Shown here: positions 1 to 7,872 of the stretch, piece after piece | How positions within the stretch are numbered: the stretch's first letter is position 1 | Layout: every line of letters begins with the position of its first letter | Source: Candidatus Sacchlamyda saccharinae | GTDB lineage: Bacteria; Chlamydiota; Chlamydiia; Chlamydiales; Rhabdochlamydiaceae | Assembly (NCBI GenBank): GCA_030408505.1 | Contig: JAUHQI010000004.1 | Location: forward strand, 496,001-560,000 | Direction: 5' to 3' | Length of the DNA stretch: 64,000 bases | Position numbers and translations under genes: made by a program | The notes under the pieces: model-generated | Database searches by the model: none | What the model was told of the DNA's origin: nothing | The model's input: only the letters and a program-made list of their open reading frames with translations

Positions 1-54
1 ATCCTTTGGAACGGAGATGCTACCTAGACTGTCCTTTTCCTCTCGAGAATCCAT
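1..54 (-). CDS. fumC: Class II fumarate hydratase, N-terminal fragment
   Basis: The minus strand from position 54 to the window edge is open for 18 codons and reads MDSREEKDSLGSISVPKD. This matches the N-terminus of class II fumarases, whose usual opening is a short acidic stretch, then D-S-L-G, then V-P. Fumarase hydrates fumarate to malate in the citric acid cycle. The ATG follows an AGAGG ribosome-binding sequence about six bases upstream. The rest of the gene lies outside the window, so catalytic residues cannot be checked. Aspartate ammonia-lyase starts similarly and is the main alternative. The gene is divergent from the acetyltransferase at 163. Confidence 0.65.
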   Translation of the reverse strand, partial: MDSREEKDSLGSISVPKD

Positions 55-107
55 ATTTCTACCTCTATCCACATCAAAACATTTATTCACTAAAAATTGC
101 AATCGCA

Positions 108-136
108 TTGGCACATATGACTCATTATGGTACAAT
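108..136 (+). promoter_or_regulatory. Sigma-70-like promoter for the acetyltransferase gene
   Basis: TTGGCA at 108-113 and TACAAT at 131-136 are separated by exactly 17 bases. The start codon of the acetyltransferase follows 27 bases downstream. The spacing and near-consensus hexamers are seen directly; activity is inferred. Confidence 0.6.
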
Positions 137-162
137 GTTTTCTCTTCAATTAAGAGGTTAAA

Positions 163-699
163 ATGCTGCAAACAGAGCGACTGATTTTACGCTCTTGGAA
201 AGAAGAGGATTTAAAACCTTTCGCCGCTCTCAATAGCGACCCACGAGTCATGGAGTTTCTCCTCCCCACGAGTCGCAATGAAAGCGATGCCCTCGCTCAA
301 AGAGAACAAAAGAGGATCGAGGAGCGTGGGTGGGGCCTCTGGGCCGTTGAGGTGCCTGGTGTTGCTGATTTTATCGGCTTTATTGGCTTAAATCTCATAC
401 TTGCAGAACATAATTCGCTCCCTCCCCACCTCACACCAGCCTACGAAGTCGGGTGGCGACTTGCCTTTGATCACTGGGGCAAGGGCTATGCCACCGAAGG
501 AGCAAAAGCGGCTCTAAAGTATGGGTTTGAAACACTAAACCTTAAAGAGATCGTTTCGATGACAACCATGCAAAACAAGCGATCAAGAGCCGTTATGGAG
601 CGGATTGGGATGCATCGTGATCCAAAAGACGATTTTGACCATCTTAAGATCGCCAAAGACCACCCTTTGTGCCGCCATGTTCTCTATAGGATTCGTTAG
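163..699 (+). CDS. GNAT acetyltransferase, RimJ/RimL-like
   Basis: This 178-residue protein is a GCN5-related N-acetyltransferase of the RimJ/RimL type, a family that transfers acetyl from acetyl-CoA to protein N-termini or small amines. It opens with the typical L-x-T-E-R-L-I-L-R strand. Near residues 108-116 it has the acetyl-CoA loop W-G-K-G-Y-A-T-E-G, followed by the helix and the N-K-R-S family signature that precedes the last strand. The start is supported by AGAGG upstream. A good promoter lies at 108-136, and the HIT gene follows four bases after the stop, so the two are probably co-transcribed. The substrate cannot be read from the sequence. Confidence 0.85.
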   Translation: MLQTERLILRSWKEEDLKPFAALNSDPRVMEFLLPTSRNESDALAQREQKRIEERGWGLWAVEVPGVADFIGFIGLNLILAEHNSLPPHLTPAYEVGWRLAFDHWGKGYATEGAKAALKYGFETLNLKEIVSMTTMQNKRSRAVMERIGMHRDPKDDFDHLKIAKDHPLCRHVLYRIR

Positions 700-703
700 C
701 CTT

Positions 704-1621
704 ATGACCACTTTTTCATTACACCTGTCGCCAGTAATCGAGTCATTTCGCGATGTCGATATCTCCGTTTCAAAGAGACCTCTGTCCTATGGAGCTTTGG
801 ATGTAAGCTCCAGAAAAGACCACACGCTTGAGCAGTGGACAACAGCAGAGGATAAAAGCGCCTTTGCCGCAATGCAAAAAGGGGTAAGGGTTTGGGAAAA
901 AGACGGCATAGAGCAGTACCTCATCTACGGAAAAAGCCAGTCTTCCAAATGGGAACTCGTCCCCTTCCACAAGCCATGGACGATCGTAGGACGTATCTGG
1001 AATCAATTCTTGGTCCTCATCCGTACGGTATTTGGAGGAGCTTTCCTATCCGCTTCTGCCAAGCAAATGTGGCACAACAAATACAAAACCGCCTTTCAAA
1101 GCGATTTAAAACCTCAAGAGCAGTGCAAACAGGAAATTGCCAGTGACCCTTTCTGCACAGACGAAACGATTGAAAAACAGTCGGTCTTCGAAGGGAAAAC
1201 AGTCCGGATTTTATACAACTATGCGCCAATAGGTTTCGGCGGCGAGCGGCTCCACTTCCTCATCGTCCCGAAACTGCACAAAGAGAAGTTCTCACAGCTC
1301 TCTGAAGCTGAATATATAGAGGCCTGTAGTCTCTCGCGTAAACTCCTCCAACGCCTGGAAGAGAACCGCAGCGTTGTAGAGGTCCACCACTACCACAAAA
1401 CGGGTGTAGATGCAGGCCAAACGGTCCCCCACTGGCATATGCACGTTGTTGTGATCACAAGCAAGGCCCAAGGCTTCTTTGGAAAATTAACTGTTTTGAA
1501 AAATATGTTGATCGGCTCCTCACCAATGAAGGGGGATGCCCTAAGCACCAAAGTAAAAGCTCTCCAAAGAGAGCTCGAAGGGCTCAATGGGAGTTTCTTT
1601 GCAAGGTTCTTAGCCAGCTAA
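704..1621 (+). CDS. HIT-family protein with a long N-terminal extension
   Basis: The C-terminal third contains the histidine triad H-W-H-M-H-V-V (about residues 243-247 of 305), the nucleotide-binding signature of HIT hydrolases, with the usual G-Q-T-V just before it. HIT proteins cleave or transfer at the alpha-phosphate of nucleotide conjugates. The first 150 residues or so are not a recognised domain and contain a hydrophobic patch near residues 98-115. The reading frame is open further upstream to 605, but that part lies inside the acetyltransferase gene. ATG 704, just after the previous stop, is the likelier start. Its last four bases overlap the end of the convergent gene at 1618. Confidence 0.75.
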   Translation: MTTFSLHLSPVIESFRDVDISVSKRPLSYGALDVSSRKDHTLEQWTTAEDKSAFAAMQKGVRVWEKDGIEQYLIYGKSQSSKWELVPFHKPWTIVGRIWNQFLVLIRTVFGGAFLSASAKQMWHNKYKTAFQSDLKPQEQCKQEIASDPFCTDETIEKQSVFEGKTVRILYNYAPIGFGGERLHFLIVPKLHKEKFSQLSEAEYIEACSLSRKLLQRLEENRSVVEVHHYHKTGVDAGQTVPHWHMHVVVITSKAQGFFGKLTVLKNMLIGSSPMKGDALSTKVKALQRELEGLNGSFFARFLAS

Positions 1622-2406
1622 ACATAATAGCAGTTAATCTCTTCGTTTTTATTGGGGCCGATCACTCGCCAATTGAGCCTAAGTCCTTGGGGATCAAAAT
1701 GTACTTGACCAAAGTAGGTATCCTCCTCGCAGAGATGGGAATCCACTGAGGCAAGGGACTGCTTGGAGGAGGGAGCTAGGTGAAAGAGGAATACGGGGTG
1801 GTCTACCCCTCTGCGCAAGTGTTCTAAGGCGATCACCCCTGCCACCCGATCGAGGGTCCAGCGTATAGCATTGCTGTATTTAGTCTCCTGCCCTTCTGTG
1901 TTTTTCCAAAGACCCGATTCTTGGAAGATGAGGCTGCTGGGCTCTTGTTTTTCTACAAGAACCTCTCCGGTCCCCCGCCTACTCCACCCATGCTTTTGCT
2001 TGGATTGGGCGAAAAAACTCACCTGTTTGACTCTGCCAAGCCTGGACCAAAATTCTTGCAAGATGCCAAGTTTGCTTAACGTTGTGTTTTGGGGAAGAGT
2101 TTGCGTCTCTTGAGTAAGGTAGTAGAGCTTTTTTTCCTCGGGAGGAAGGAGGGTGTACGTTTTTTTCAAGAGAGCCTGGAGCTCACTTAAAGGAGAGAAG
2201 CCGGGATTAAATCGATAGACGCGTGTCTTGCCCTCATAGTAGCTAGTGACAAGCCCCCCCTTCTCAAGGCGAGAAAGTGCTTTTTGGATGGGAGTGAGCG
2301 GAGCTCTTAGCATCCTGTGCAGTTGAGCTCCATAGCATTTCCCATTTACGAAGAGAAAAAGGAGAATTCTCTCGATATTTTGATTTCCAAAGAGGGCTGT
2401 GAGCAT
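1618..2406 (-). CDS. Winged-helix protein with a C-terminal DUF6314-like domain
   Basis: The 262-residue product has two parts. Residues 1-75 look like a winged-helix DNA-binding domain of ArsR/MarR type, with a helix-turn-helix around residues 25-50 and a basic wing. Residues about 115-262 resemble the DUF6314 family: a W-x-x-x-G-x-G strand, F-S/Y-N-A-I-R-W, then H-L-C-x-E-D-T-Y-F-G and a final W-R-V-I-G-P-N-K-N-E strand. A stand-alone paralogue of the second part is encoded at 7873-8319. GGAGG lies nine bases before the ATG. The combination suggests a regulator that senses a ligand through the beta-rich domain, but no function is known. The family assignment is from memory of the motif pattern. 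Confidence 0.6.
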   Translation of the reverse strand: MLTALFGNQNIERILLFLFVNGKCYGAQLHRMLRAPLTPIQKALSRLEKGGLVTSYYEGKTRVYRFNPGFSPLSELQALLKKTYTLLPPEEKKLYYLTQETQTLPQNTTLSKLGILQEFWSRLGRVKQVSFFAQSKQKHGWSRRGTGEVLVEKQEPSSLIFQESGLWKNTEGQETKYSNAIRWTLDRVAGVIALEHLRRGVDHPVFLFHLAPSSKQSLASVDSHLCEEDTYFGQVHFDPQGLRLNWRVIGPNKNEEINCYYV

Positions 2407-2539
2407 AAAGATAAACCTCCATTCAAGGCAGTAACAAACTCTTTTTTGGTTTTCCCATCTACAAAGGGAAAGCGATCAGAATAAACCTTCGATGTGATTT
2501 ACGTAAACTAAATAAGAGTTCACATAAATCCAATTCAAT

Positions 2540-2569
2540 TTGATTCTCACATCTTTGCCATGGTAAATT
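2540..2569 (+). promoter_or_regulatory. Possible promoter for bioY
   Basis: TTGATT at 2540-2545 and TAAATT at 2564-2569 are 18 bases apart, 21 bases before the bioY start. An imperfect palindrome TTTACGTAAA lies upstream near 2500 and could be an operator. Neither is strong. Confidence 0.35.
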
Positions 2570-2590
2570 CGTCTCATCAACGGAGGACAT

Positions 2591-3106
2591 ATGATCACTC
2601 ATCAAGCAAAAGACGATACTTTTATTTCCAGTGCCATTGCGATGATATTAGGGAGTTTATTACTTACTTTAGGATCTTGCATAAAGATCCCCTTTTATCC
2701 TGTCCCTTTCACAGGACACACACTTGTTTTATTTATCTTAGCTCTAACACAGCCGCCCAAAAAGGCCGCGGGATCAGCCCTTTTTTACTTGCTTTGGGCT
2801 TCAATGGGACTTCCCGTTCTAGGGGGTGTCGCAAACTCTCTCTGGTTTATCAGCAAATCGGCAGGTTACCTCCTCTCGTTTCCCATTGCTGCCTACTGCA
2901 TTGCGGTCATTGCGCGGGTTAAATCTCCTTGGCTTGCGATTTGTATCGGTCAACTTGTCATTTTCATTTGTGGATTTTTAGGCCTTTTTCCCCTTGTTGG
3001 AGCTTCCATCGCTCTGACCAAGGGGGTCCTCTTCTTCCTCCCTTCAGCCTTTGTTAAAGGACTACTTGCCACGCAAATTGCAGGGAGGATCCATGCCCGC
3101 TATTAA
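2591..3106 (+). CDS. bioY: BioY biotin transporter substrate-binding subunit
   Basis: BioY is the membrane S component that binds and imports biotin, either alone or with an ECF energy module. The 171-residue product has about six hydrophobic segments and the family signature K-I-P-F-Y-P-V-P-F-T with T-L-V-L-F near residues 32-46, then the Y-L-L-W-A-S-M-G-L-P-V region and K-S-A-G-Y-L. The start has an excellent GGAGG five bases upstream. No ECF ATPase or T component lies nearby. The downstream gene, with a BPL_N-type domain, overlaps it by 14 bases, which points to a biotin uptake and use operon. Confidence 0.92.
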   Translation: MITHQAKDDTFISSAIAMILGSLLLTLGSCIKIPFYPVPFTGHTLVLFILALTQPPKKAAGSALFYLLWASMGLPVLGGVANSLWFISKSAGYLLSFPIAAYCIAVIARVKSPWLAICIGQLVIFICGFLGLFPLVGASIALTKGVLFFLPSAFVKGLLATQIAGRIHARY

Positions 3107-3977
3107 AACCGTCGTCATCTACACAAACACCTCCGGGGTCTACGCAGACAACTGCGCAAAAAGAGTTAAAATGTTCAATGAGCTCAATCCGTATCGAGAG
3201 ATGATGGGAAGACCAAAATGGATTGTCAAAGAAAGCACAGGTGACGACCTCATAAAGACCCTTTCTGCCGAAAGGCCAGAAGATACCCTCTTAGTGATTC
3301 CGGCAGGACAAAGCTCACTACTAGATCGAGTGTTTACTGCAACCCAGCTAACCTTCTTAAAAGAAGAGTTTTTCCAAAATGGAGGGAGAGCCTATCTCAA
3401 TTGCGGGTCTGCCTACTGGACCACAAGTAAGCGAATTTACCACGGTGTTTGCGATGTACAGCCAGAAAACCCCGTCACCATGAAAAAAGACTCTGTTCTC
3501 CCCCTTCTTGAAGGGATTGCCGAAGGCCCCCTCTGTCCGTATCCAGCTAGTAAATATCGGGTGGGTTTTTTTTCCGATGCGATGGAGGTTACAGACGGCT
3601 CAGAAAAATGCACAGTTTACCTCTCCGGGGGCGGATGCTTTACTCTTGACGAAGAGACCAAAGAGACCCAAAAAGTTCTCGTTCGTTACCAACATGAAGA
3701 ATTATCACGTCACGGCAAAGATACCTCTTGGGAAAACGCAGCCGTTTTAACATCGGTGGGCAAGGGAGCCGCTCTCCTGTCCATGTTTCATGAGTACTAT
3801 GGCCCCGATGACATTGACACAGCGCTCTACCAGCGGGTCTTCCCAGATTCTGGTAGCGATTGGAAAGCTATCCACGACCGCCTCTCCTCTATCGATGACC
3901 GGATGAACTTTGTGCTTAAATCGATGCTCCATCCACTTGAAGATCTCGACGTTTCTCAACCGAAGCCTCCCACTTAA
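3093..3977 (+). CDS. Biotin-protein-ligase N-terminal (BPL_N)-like domain protein
   Basis: The 294-residue product resembles the amidotransferase-like N-terminal domain found at the front of eukaryotic biotin-protein ligases. It has V-V-I-Y-T near the start, L-V-I-P-A-G-Q-S near residue 70, a G-G-R-A-Y-L-N-C-G-S-A-Y nucleophile-elbow-like turn near residue 105, and a late S-x-G-K-G-A-A-L-L-S. No catalytic ligase domain follows, so it stands alone. The frame is open upstream to 3051, but ATG 3093 has GGGAGGA just before it and is preferred. It overlaps bioY at its start, and the convergent zeta-like gene overlaps its last 62 bases. A role in biotin handling is inferred from bioY. Confidence 0.75.
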   Translation: MPAIKTVVIYTNTSGVYADNCAKRVKMFNELNPYREMMGRPKWIVKESTGDDLIKTLSAERPEDTLLVIPAGQSSLLDRVFTATQLTFLKEEFFQNGGRAYLNCGSAYWTTSKRIYHGVCDVQPENPVTMKKDSVLPLLEGIAEGPLCPYPASKYRVGFFSDAMEVTDGSEKCTVYLSGGGCFTLDEETKETQKVLVRYQHEELSRHGKDTSWENAAVLTSVGKGAALLSMFHEYYGPDDIDTALYQRVFPDSGSDWKAIHDRLSSIDDRMNFVLKSMLHPLEDLDVSQPKPPT

Positions 3978-4827
3978 GAGCTGCTTCTGTGGCCCCTGCG
4001 TTGTGAATCTCTTTGACCCTTGCGTATTCGTCTCGATCGATGACCTCTACACCCCCCTCACGAGTCCAAGTTGCGGCAAGTTTTGCATCGCCATCTGCAG
4101 CACTACGATGATAGAAATCAATCTTGTCAGCAAACTCAAGATAGGTGTCATTGATCCTCTGAGGAAGGAGCTTGCCCTTTTCTACTTCATCATCCTTGGT
4201 AGTTTGGACAAAAAAGTCATCACGAGTCGTATTTGCTGCAAATCGAACATCATCAGACGCCGAGACATGAACTAAATGAATTTTATAACCCTGCTTTTTC
4301 AAATGGTTAAAGAAAAAGTGAGTCTTATCACCTGTTGAGGTAGAACCGAAATAGAATCCATAACCCTGGCGTATCAAGTTTCCCAAGATGAGGTGTGCAG
4401 CTGCATTTGATCCTGGACGCCAATTATTATAGGCAAGCCTTCTCGCCTCTTTCGCCCCGTCTCCATCAGCAATTTCCGCTCCGTATGTCAACTCCATCTG
4501 CTTTAGACACACAGCATCTGGACACACGTAAGCGTAAGATTTGTCACTCTCTGCAAGCAATTGTTCCTGTAAAGTTGTCTTTCCAGCCCCCGGAGCACCT
4601 GCTGTGATCACTGCGAGCTTCTCTTTGACAGGAGTTTGCGCCATAATCCTCTGATAGATGGCGTCGATATCCCTGTGAAGTCTTTGAGCCTCATCTGGAG
4701 TGTGTGATACAGTCCGATCAAAGGCTTGCCCATCTAGAAACCCTTCCAAAACATGTTTCGGCAAAGAATACGAATAAAGATCATTATAGATGTCACCGAG
4801 ATTCATAATAGTAGCACTAGCAGCCAT
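3916..4827 (-). CDS. Zeta-toxin-like P-loop kinase
   Basis: The 303-residue protein has a Walker A motif G-A-P-G-A-G-K-T-T at about residues 77-85, preceded by a hydrophobic strand. An S-Y-A-Y-V-C-P-D segment then matches the zeta-toxin pattern in which a D sits after the second strand. Zeta toxins phosphorylate UDP-N-acetylglucosamine and are normally paired with an epsilon antitoxin. No short antitoxin gene is seen on either side, so this may be a stand-alone kinase or effector. ATG 4827 has GGAGG four bases upstream; the open frame reaches 4869 but without a ribosome site. The 3' end overlaps the BPL_N gene on the other strand. Confidence 0.65.
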   Translation of the reverse strand: MAASATIMNLGDIYNDLYSYSLPKHVLEGFLDGQAFDRTVSHTPDEAQRLHRDIDAIYQRIMAQTPVKEKLAVITAGAPGAGKTTLQEQLLAESDKSYAYVCPDAVCLKQMELTYGAEIADGDGAKEARRLAYNNWRPGSNAAAHLILGNLIRQGYGFYFGSTSTGDKTHFFFNHLKKQGYKIHLVHVSASDDVRFAANTTRDDFFVQTTKDDEVEKGKLLPQRINDTYLEFADKIDFYHRSAADGDAKLAATWTREGGVEVIDRDEYARVKEIHNAGATEAALKWEASVEKRRDLQVDGASI

Positions 4828-4871
4828 TTTCCCTCCTAAAAGTAAAATGATAAGCAATAGAGATGTCATAT

Positions 4872-4940
4872 CGCAAAATCATACCTAAACCGATGATTTT
4901 CTTCTTGGAAAATATAAGCTCTTCTCGGTATGATTTTGCG
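4872..4940. promoter_or_regulatory. Perfect 14-bp inverted repeat in a divergent intergenic region
   Basis: CGCAAAATCATACC at 4872-4885 is repeated in inverted form as GGTATGATTTTGCG at 4927-4940. The arms are 41 bases apart, between the divergent zeta-like and ABC transporter genes. The second arm ends five bases before the ATPase start codon, where no Shine-Dalgarno sequence is visible. It could be an operator pair or an mRNA hairpin controlling the exporter. Confidence 0.55.
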
Positions 4941-4945
4941 GTATC

Positions 4946-5704
4946 ATGAAGAAAAATCTACTCACACTCAAAGACATCCACAAGACCTATTTCCAAAAGA
5001 AAAAGCCGATGAAAAAAGCGGTTCAGGGGATTTCATTTGAGATCGAAGAAGGCGAGGTTTTTGCGCTTCTTGGTGTCAATGGCGCTGGCAAGACCACTCT
5101 TTCAGGAATACTGGCTGGGCTTCACCCACCAACTAGCGGTGATGTCCTATGGAAAGGAACCTCGATCTACAAAGACATCCTGAGCTATCGCAAAATTGTG
5201 GGACTCTGCCCGCAAAAGCCCAATATCGATCCCGACCTCACAATCGAAGAGACTTTGGTCTTTGCTGCTAGATGCTATGGAAAAACAGCCGCAGAAGCCG
5301 AGAAGAAAAAAGATCACCTCATTGAACTTCTGGATTTGGGCAGTTATACCAAGTCGGTTGCCAAACACCTCTCAGGGGGCTATAAGCAGCGCTATCTGAT
5401 TGCTCGCTCATTGATGCACGATCCCAAGTTTGTGATCTTAGATGAACCTACGGTGGGACTCGATCCCCATATCCGCAAAAACCTCTGGGAAGTCATTTCG
5501 ACCCTTCGCGATGAAGGGGTAACCATCCTTTTGACCACCCACTACCTCGAAGAAGCGGAAAAAATTGCCGACCGGGTCTGCTTCATAGATAAGGGCCAGC
5601 TCCAAGTTCTCGACACCCCAGAAAAACTCAATGAGCACTACAAACAAAAGAACCTCGAAGATGTATTTTTACACCTGATGGACCAGCAGGAGGAAGACAA
5701 ATGA
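4946..5704 (+). CDS. ABC transporter ATP-binding protein (ABC-2 exporter type)
   Basis: This is a single 252-residue ATPase domain of the CcmA/DRA family that powers ABC-2 exporters. Walker A is G-V-N-G-A-G-K-T-T near residue 45, the signature is L-S-G-G-Y-K-Q-R near residue 143, Walker B is F-V-I-L-D-E-P-T, and the H-loop is L-T-T-H-Y-L-E-E-A. A four-base ATGA overlap joins it to the permease gene, so the pair forms one exporter. No ribosome-binding site is seen upstream; instead the arm of an inverted repeat ends just before the start. The substrate is unknown. Confidence 0.92.
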   Translation: MKKNLLTLKDIHKTYFQKKKPMKKAVQGISFEIEEGEVFALLGVNGAGKTTLSGILAGLHPPTSGDVLWKGTSIYKDILSYRKIVGLCPQKPNIDPDLTIEETLVFAARCYGKTAAEAEKKKDHLIELLDLGSYTKSVAKHLSGGYKQRYLIARSLMHDPKFVILDEPTVGLDPHIRKNLWEVISTLRDEGVTILLTTHYLEEAEKIADRVCFIDKGQLQVLDTPEKLNEHYKQKNLEDVFLHLMDQQEEDK

Positions 5705-6474
5705 CTCGTAGCCTTTTTTGGCAGCTAATGCGCAAAGACCTTCGAGAGTTCCGCAGAGTCTACCCAGGAAAATTCTTCGACACTTGCTTTCTCTTATTTA
5801 CCAACGCCATCGTCTTTGGGTACTTCATGCCCAAACTAGGCGTCTCTGCAGATTATGGCCCCTTCATCGTTGTGGGAGCGATTGCCAGCTTTGGCCTTTT
5901 TGATATCATCGCCCACGTTGGAGAGCTCATCTTCGATATTGAAGGAGACCGGACGATCACTTTCAAGCTTGCTATGCCTGTCCCCTCATGGGTTGTTTTT
6001 GCACAGCTTGCAATTAAGTGGGGACTCAACAGCTTTCTCCTTTGCGCCCCTCTTTTCTTCGTAGGAAAGCTACTCCTTTGGGACTCCTTTGATCTCACAA
6101 GCATCAACCTTTTCAAACTGCTCATTATTTTCCCCACAGCTAGCCTATTCTTCGGCACGTTTAGCCTTTGGCTCGCTGGTGTCTTGAAAAAAGTGATCAA
6201 TCTCTCTCGCCTCTTTCTACGCTTCATCAATCCCCTCTTTATGTTTGGAGGTTATTTTTTCACCTGGAAAGATAGCTTCGAACTGGCTCCAGCTATCGGG
6301 TATGCCATCCTCATCGACCCGATGATCTACGTGATGGAAGGGATGCGCGCAGCGTGTCTTGGACAAGCGGGCTATTTACCCTTTTGGAACTGTGTCATTG
6401 TTCTCTGGGGCTTTATCCTCATCTTAGGCACCCACGCCATCACAAGCTTAAAAAAGCGTCTCGACTGCATTTAA
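5701..6474 (+). CDS. ABC-2 type exporter permease
   Basis: The 257-residue product has about six hydrophobic segments in the layout of ABC-2 permeases: a cytoplasmic N-terminus with a basic, amphipathic start, paired helices in the middle, and a last helix ending in a basic L-K-K-R-L tail. It overlaps the ATPase gene by four bases and presumably forms a homodimeric channel with two copies of that ATPase. The family moves lipids, polysaccharides or drugs outward; nothing in the window shows which. Confidence 0.9.
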   Translation: MTRSLFWQLMRKDLREFRRVYPGKFFDTCFLLFTNAIVFGYFMPKLGVSADYGPFIVVGAIASFGLFDIIAHVGELIFDIEGDRTITFKLAMPVPSWVVFAQLAIKWGLNSFLLCAPLFFVGKLLLWDSFDLTSINLFKLLIIFPTASLFFGTFSLWLAGVLKKVINLSRLFLRFINPLFMFGGYFFTWKDSFELAPAIGYAILIDPMIYVMEGMRAACLGQAGYLPFWNCVIVLWGFILILGTHAITSLKKRLDCI

Positions 6475-6537
6475 GAGTTGCATCGAATCAGATGTTTGTC
6501 GCATCATTTAGCCGAAAAAATTTCGAGGAGGCAAACG

Positions 6538-7851
6538 ATGGCTACACTTATCGGATATATCGATCGACAATTAACACAAACCCTTCCAAACTTAGCGCTC
6601 ACCCCACTTAGTTTCGCTGTTAGCAAAGCGACCCCTTCCTTTGGCAAAGCACCTGACCCTGTCGTTAAGGGCTTTTTAGCAACTACCAAGCGTCTTGGTG
6701 ATGTTGGGGTCAAAAGATTCCCATCTCTCTACCCTGTTACATCTTTTGCTCTTGCCATGCGCCAGTTGCACGTCAATCTTCTTCAGAGAACAGCTCAAGC
6801 CGCTTTTGTAGAAGCCATGGCTTCCAATGTAAAAAGTCTAGCAGAGAGTACAATTACGGATGCTGATACTACCACCTTAGACACAATCCCTGGCAAAGTA
6901 AGAGAAGTCCTTAACGATGGGAAAAGTCCCGATTCGGTTACGCACGCAGAGCTCTTTGGCGCTGTTGCGCGAAAAGGGGTGAACTCTTTAGCCGCCTGGA
7001 CTCTTCGTACGGTTGTCTTCGTAGGAATACCTTACTACGCTCCAAGTAGCACTACATTCTCGTTTGCCTTTACCGCCGCCTCTGTCGCCTTGCTCCACTA
7101 TTCTCTTGCAAACAGGGCTCGGTACGATCTCGAAGCATTGAACGAGTCTAAGTCTGAATCTAGAACTCTAACTGGTAAGCAAAAGAAGGCTATTGTAGGC
7201 GAAGTAAGTTCACTTGCAGATTCCGTTCCTAGGAAATTTAAGAGAGGCTTAGCTGCTCTTTCCTTCAAAGTTGAGCAAGCTTCCTTTGCAACTCTCCCAA
7301 AGCTTGCACCAAAACAAGAAACGAAAAAAGCTCCCTCTGCGGCAACAACATCGTCTGCAGCCCAAGCGGATCCAGGAACTGGAGAATTTTGGAGAGCAGA
7401 ATTTACCACGGCTAAAGCATTAGTAGATAAATTTAGCGAAGGATCTGAAGAGCAACTTGCAATGAAAGTTAGAATGTTGCTCGCAGCGCGAAATTTTTAT
7501 CACTCTAAGGGCAATACCGCTAAAGGAGATGAAAAAGATGCTCTATGGCGCACAGCAGTAGCTACACTCGCTGAGCAGGCCAAACAAGCAGTTAAGGCCT
7601 CCGACACTCTTCCATCTAGCGGAGATGACAATGATGATGATGGAGCAGGTGTCGCTAGAGCTCCGGCTGCACCACCTAAAGGAAGTAAAAAAGCCTCTCG
7701 CCACAGAAAACGCAGCGGAGGGGCTGCTGCAAAAGCTGGTAAAAAAGAGAGGAAGCCTCCAACGCCTCCTCCTTCATCAAATGGCAGTTCGGATGATGAC
7801 GCCATTTTATTGGATGAGTCTGGCTCAGACGGGAGTTCAAGCTCTGACTAG
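6538..7851 (+). CDS. Unknown protein with hydrophobic hairpin and basic/acidic tail (possible effector)
   Basis: I do not recognise this 437-residue protein. ATG 6538 has GAGGAGG seven bases upstream and is preferred over the open frame from 6478. Residues about 150-190 contain two close hydrophobic stretches (T-V-V-F-V-G-I-P-Y-Y and F-A-F-T-A-A-S-V-A-L-L-H-Y), a short hairpin. From residue 250 the sequence turns low-complexity, rich in Ala, Lys and Ser. The last 80 residues hold an acidic D-D-N-D-D-D run, a basic K-K-A-S-R-H-R-K-R patch that could act as a nuclear localisation signal, a proline run, and a Ser/Asp tail. Such composition is common in secreted effectors of intracellular bacteria, but this is inference only. 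Confidence 0.6.
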   Translation: MATLIGYIDRQLTQTLPNLALTPLSFAVSKATPSFGKAPDPVVKGFLATTKRLGDVGVKRFPSLYPVTSFALAMRQLHVNLLQRTAQAAFVEAMASNVKSLAESTITDADTTTLDTIPGKVREVLNDGKSPDSVTHAELFGAVARKGVNSLAAWTLRTVVFVGIPYYAPSSTTFSFAFTAASVALLHYSLANRARYDLEALNESKSESRTLTGKQKKAIVGEVSSLADSVPRKFKRGLAALSFKVEQASFATLPKLAPKQETKKAPSAATTSSAAQADPGTGEFWRAEFTTAKALVDKFSEGSEEQLAMKVRMLLAARNFYHSKGNTAKGDEKDALWRTAVATLAEQAKQAVKASDTLPSSGDDNDDDGAGVARAPAAPPKGSKKASRHRKRSGGAAAKAGKKERKPPTPPPSSNGSSDDDAILLDESGSDGSSSSD

Positions 7852-7872
7852 GAGATTTTAAGGAGTCACCGA

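Noticed and set aside
6478-6537. Upstream start for the possible effector gene
   Set aside because: GAGGAGG lies just before ATG 6538; the earlier start has no ribosome site.
7857-7872. Terminator between the convergent genes ending at 7851 and 7873
   Set aside because: The gap is too short and no stem with a T run is seen.
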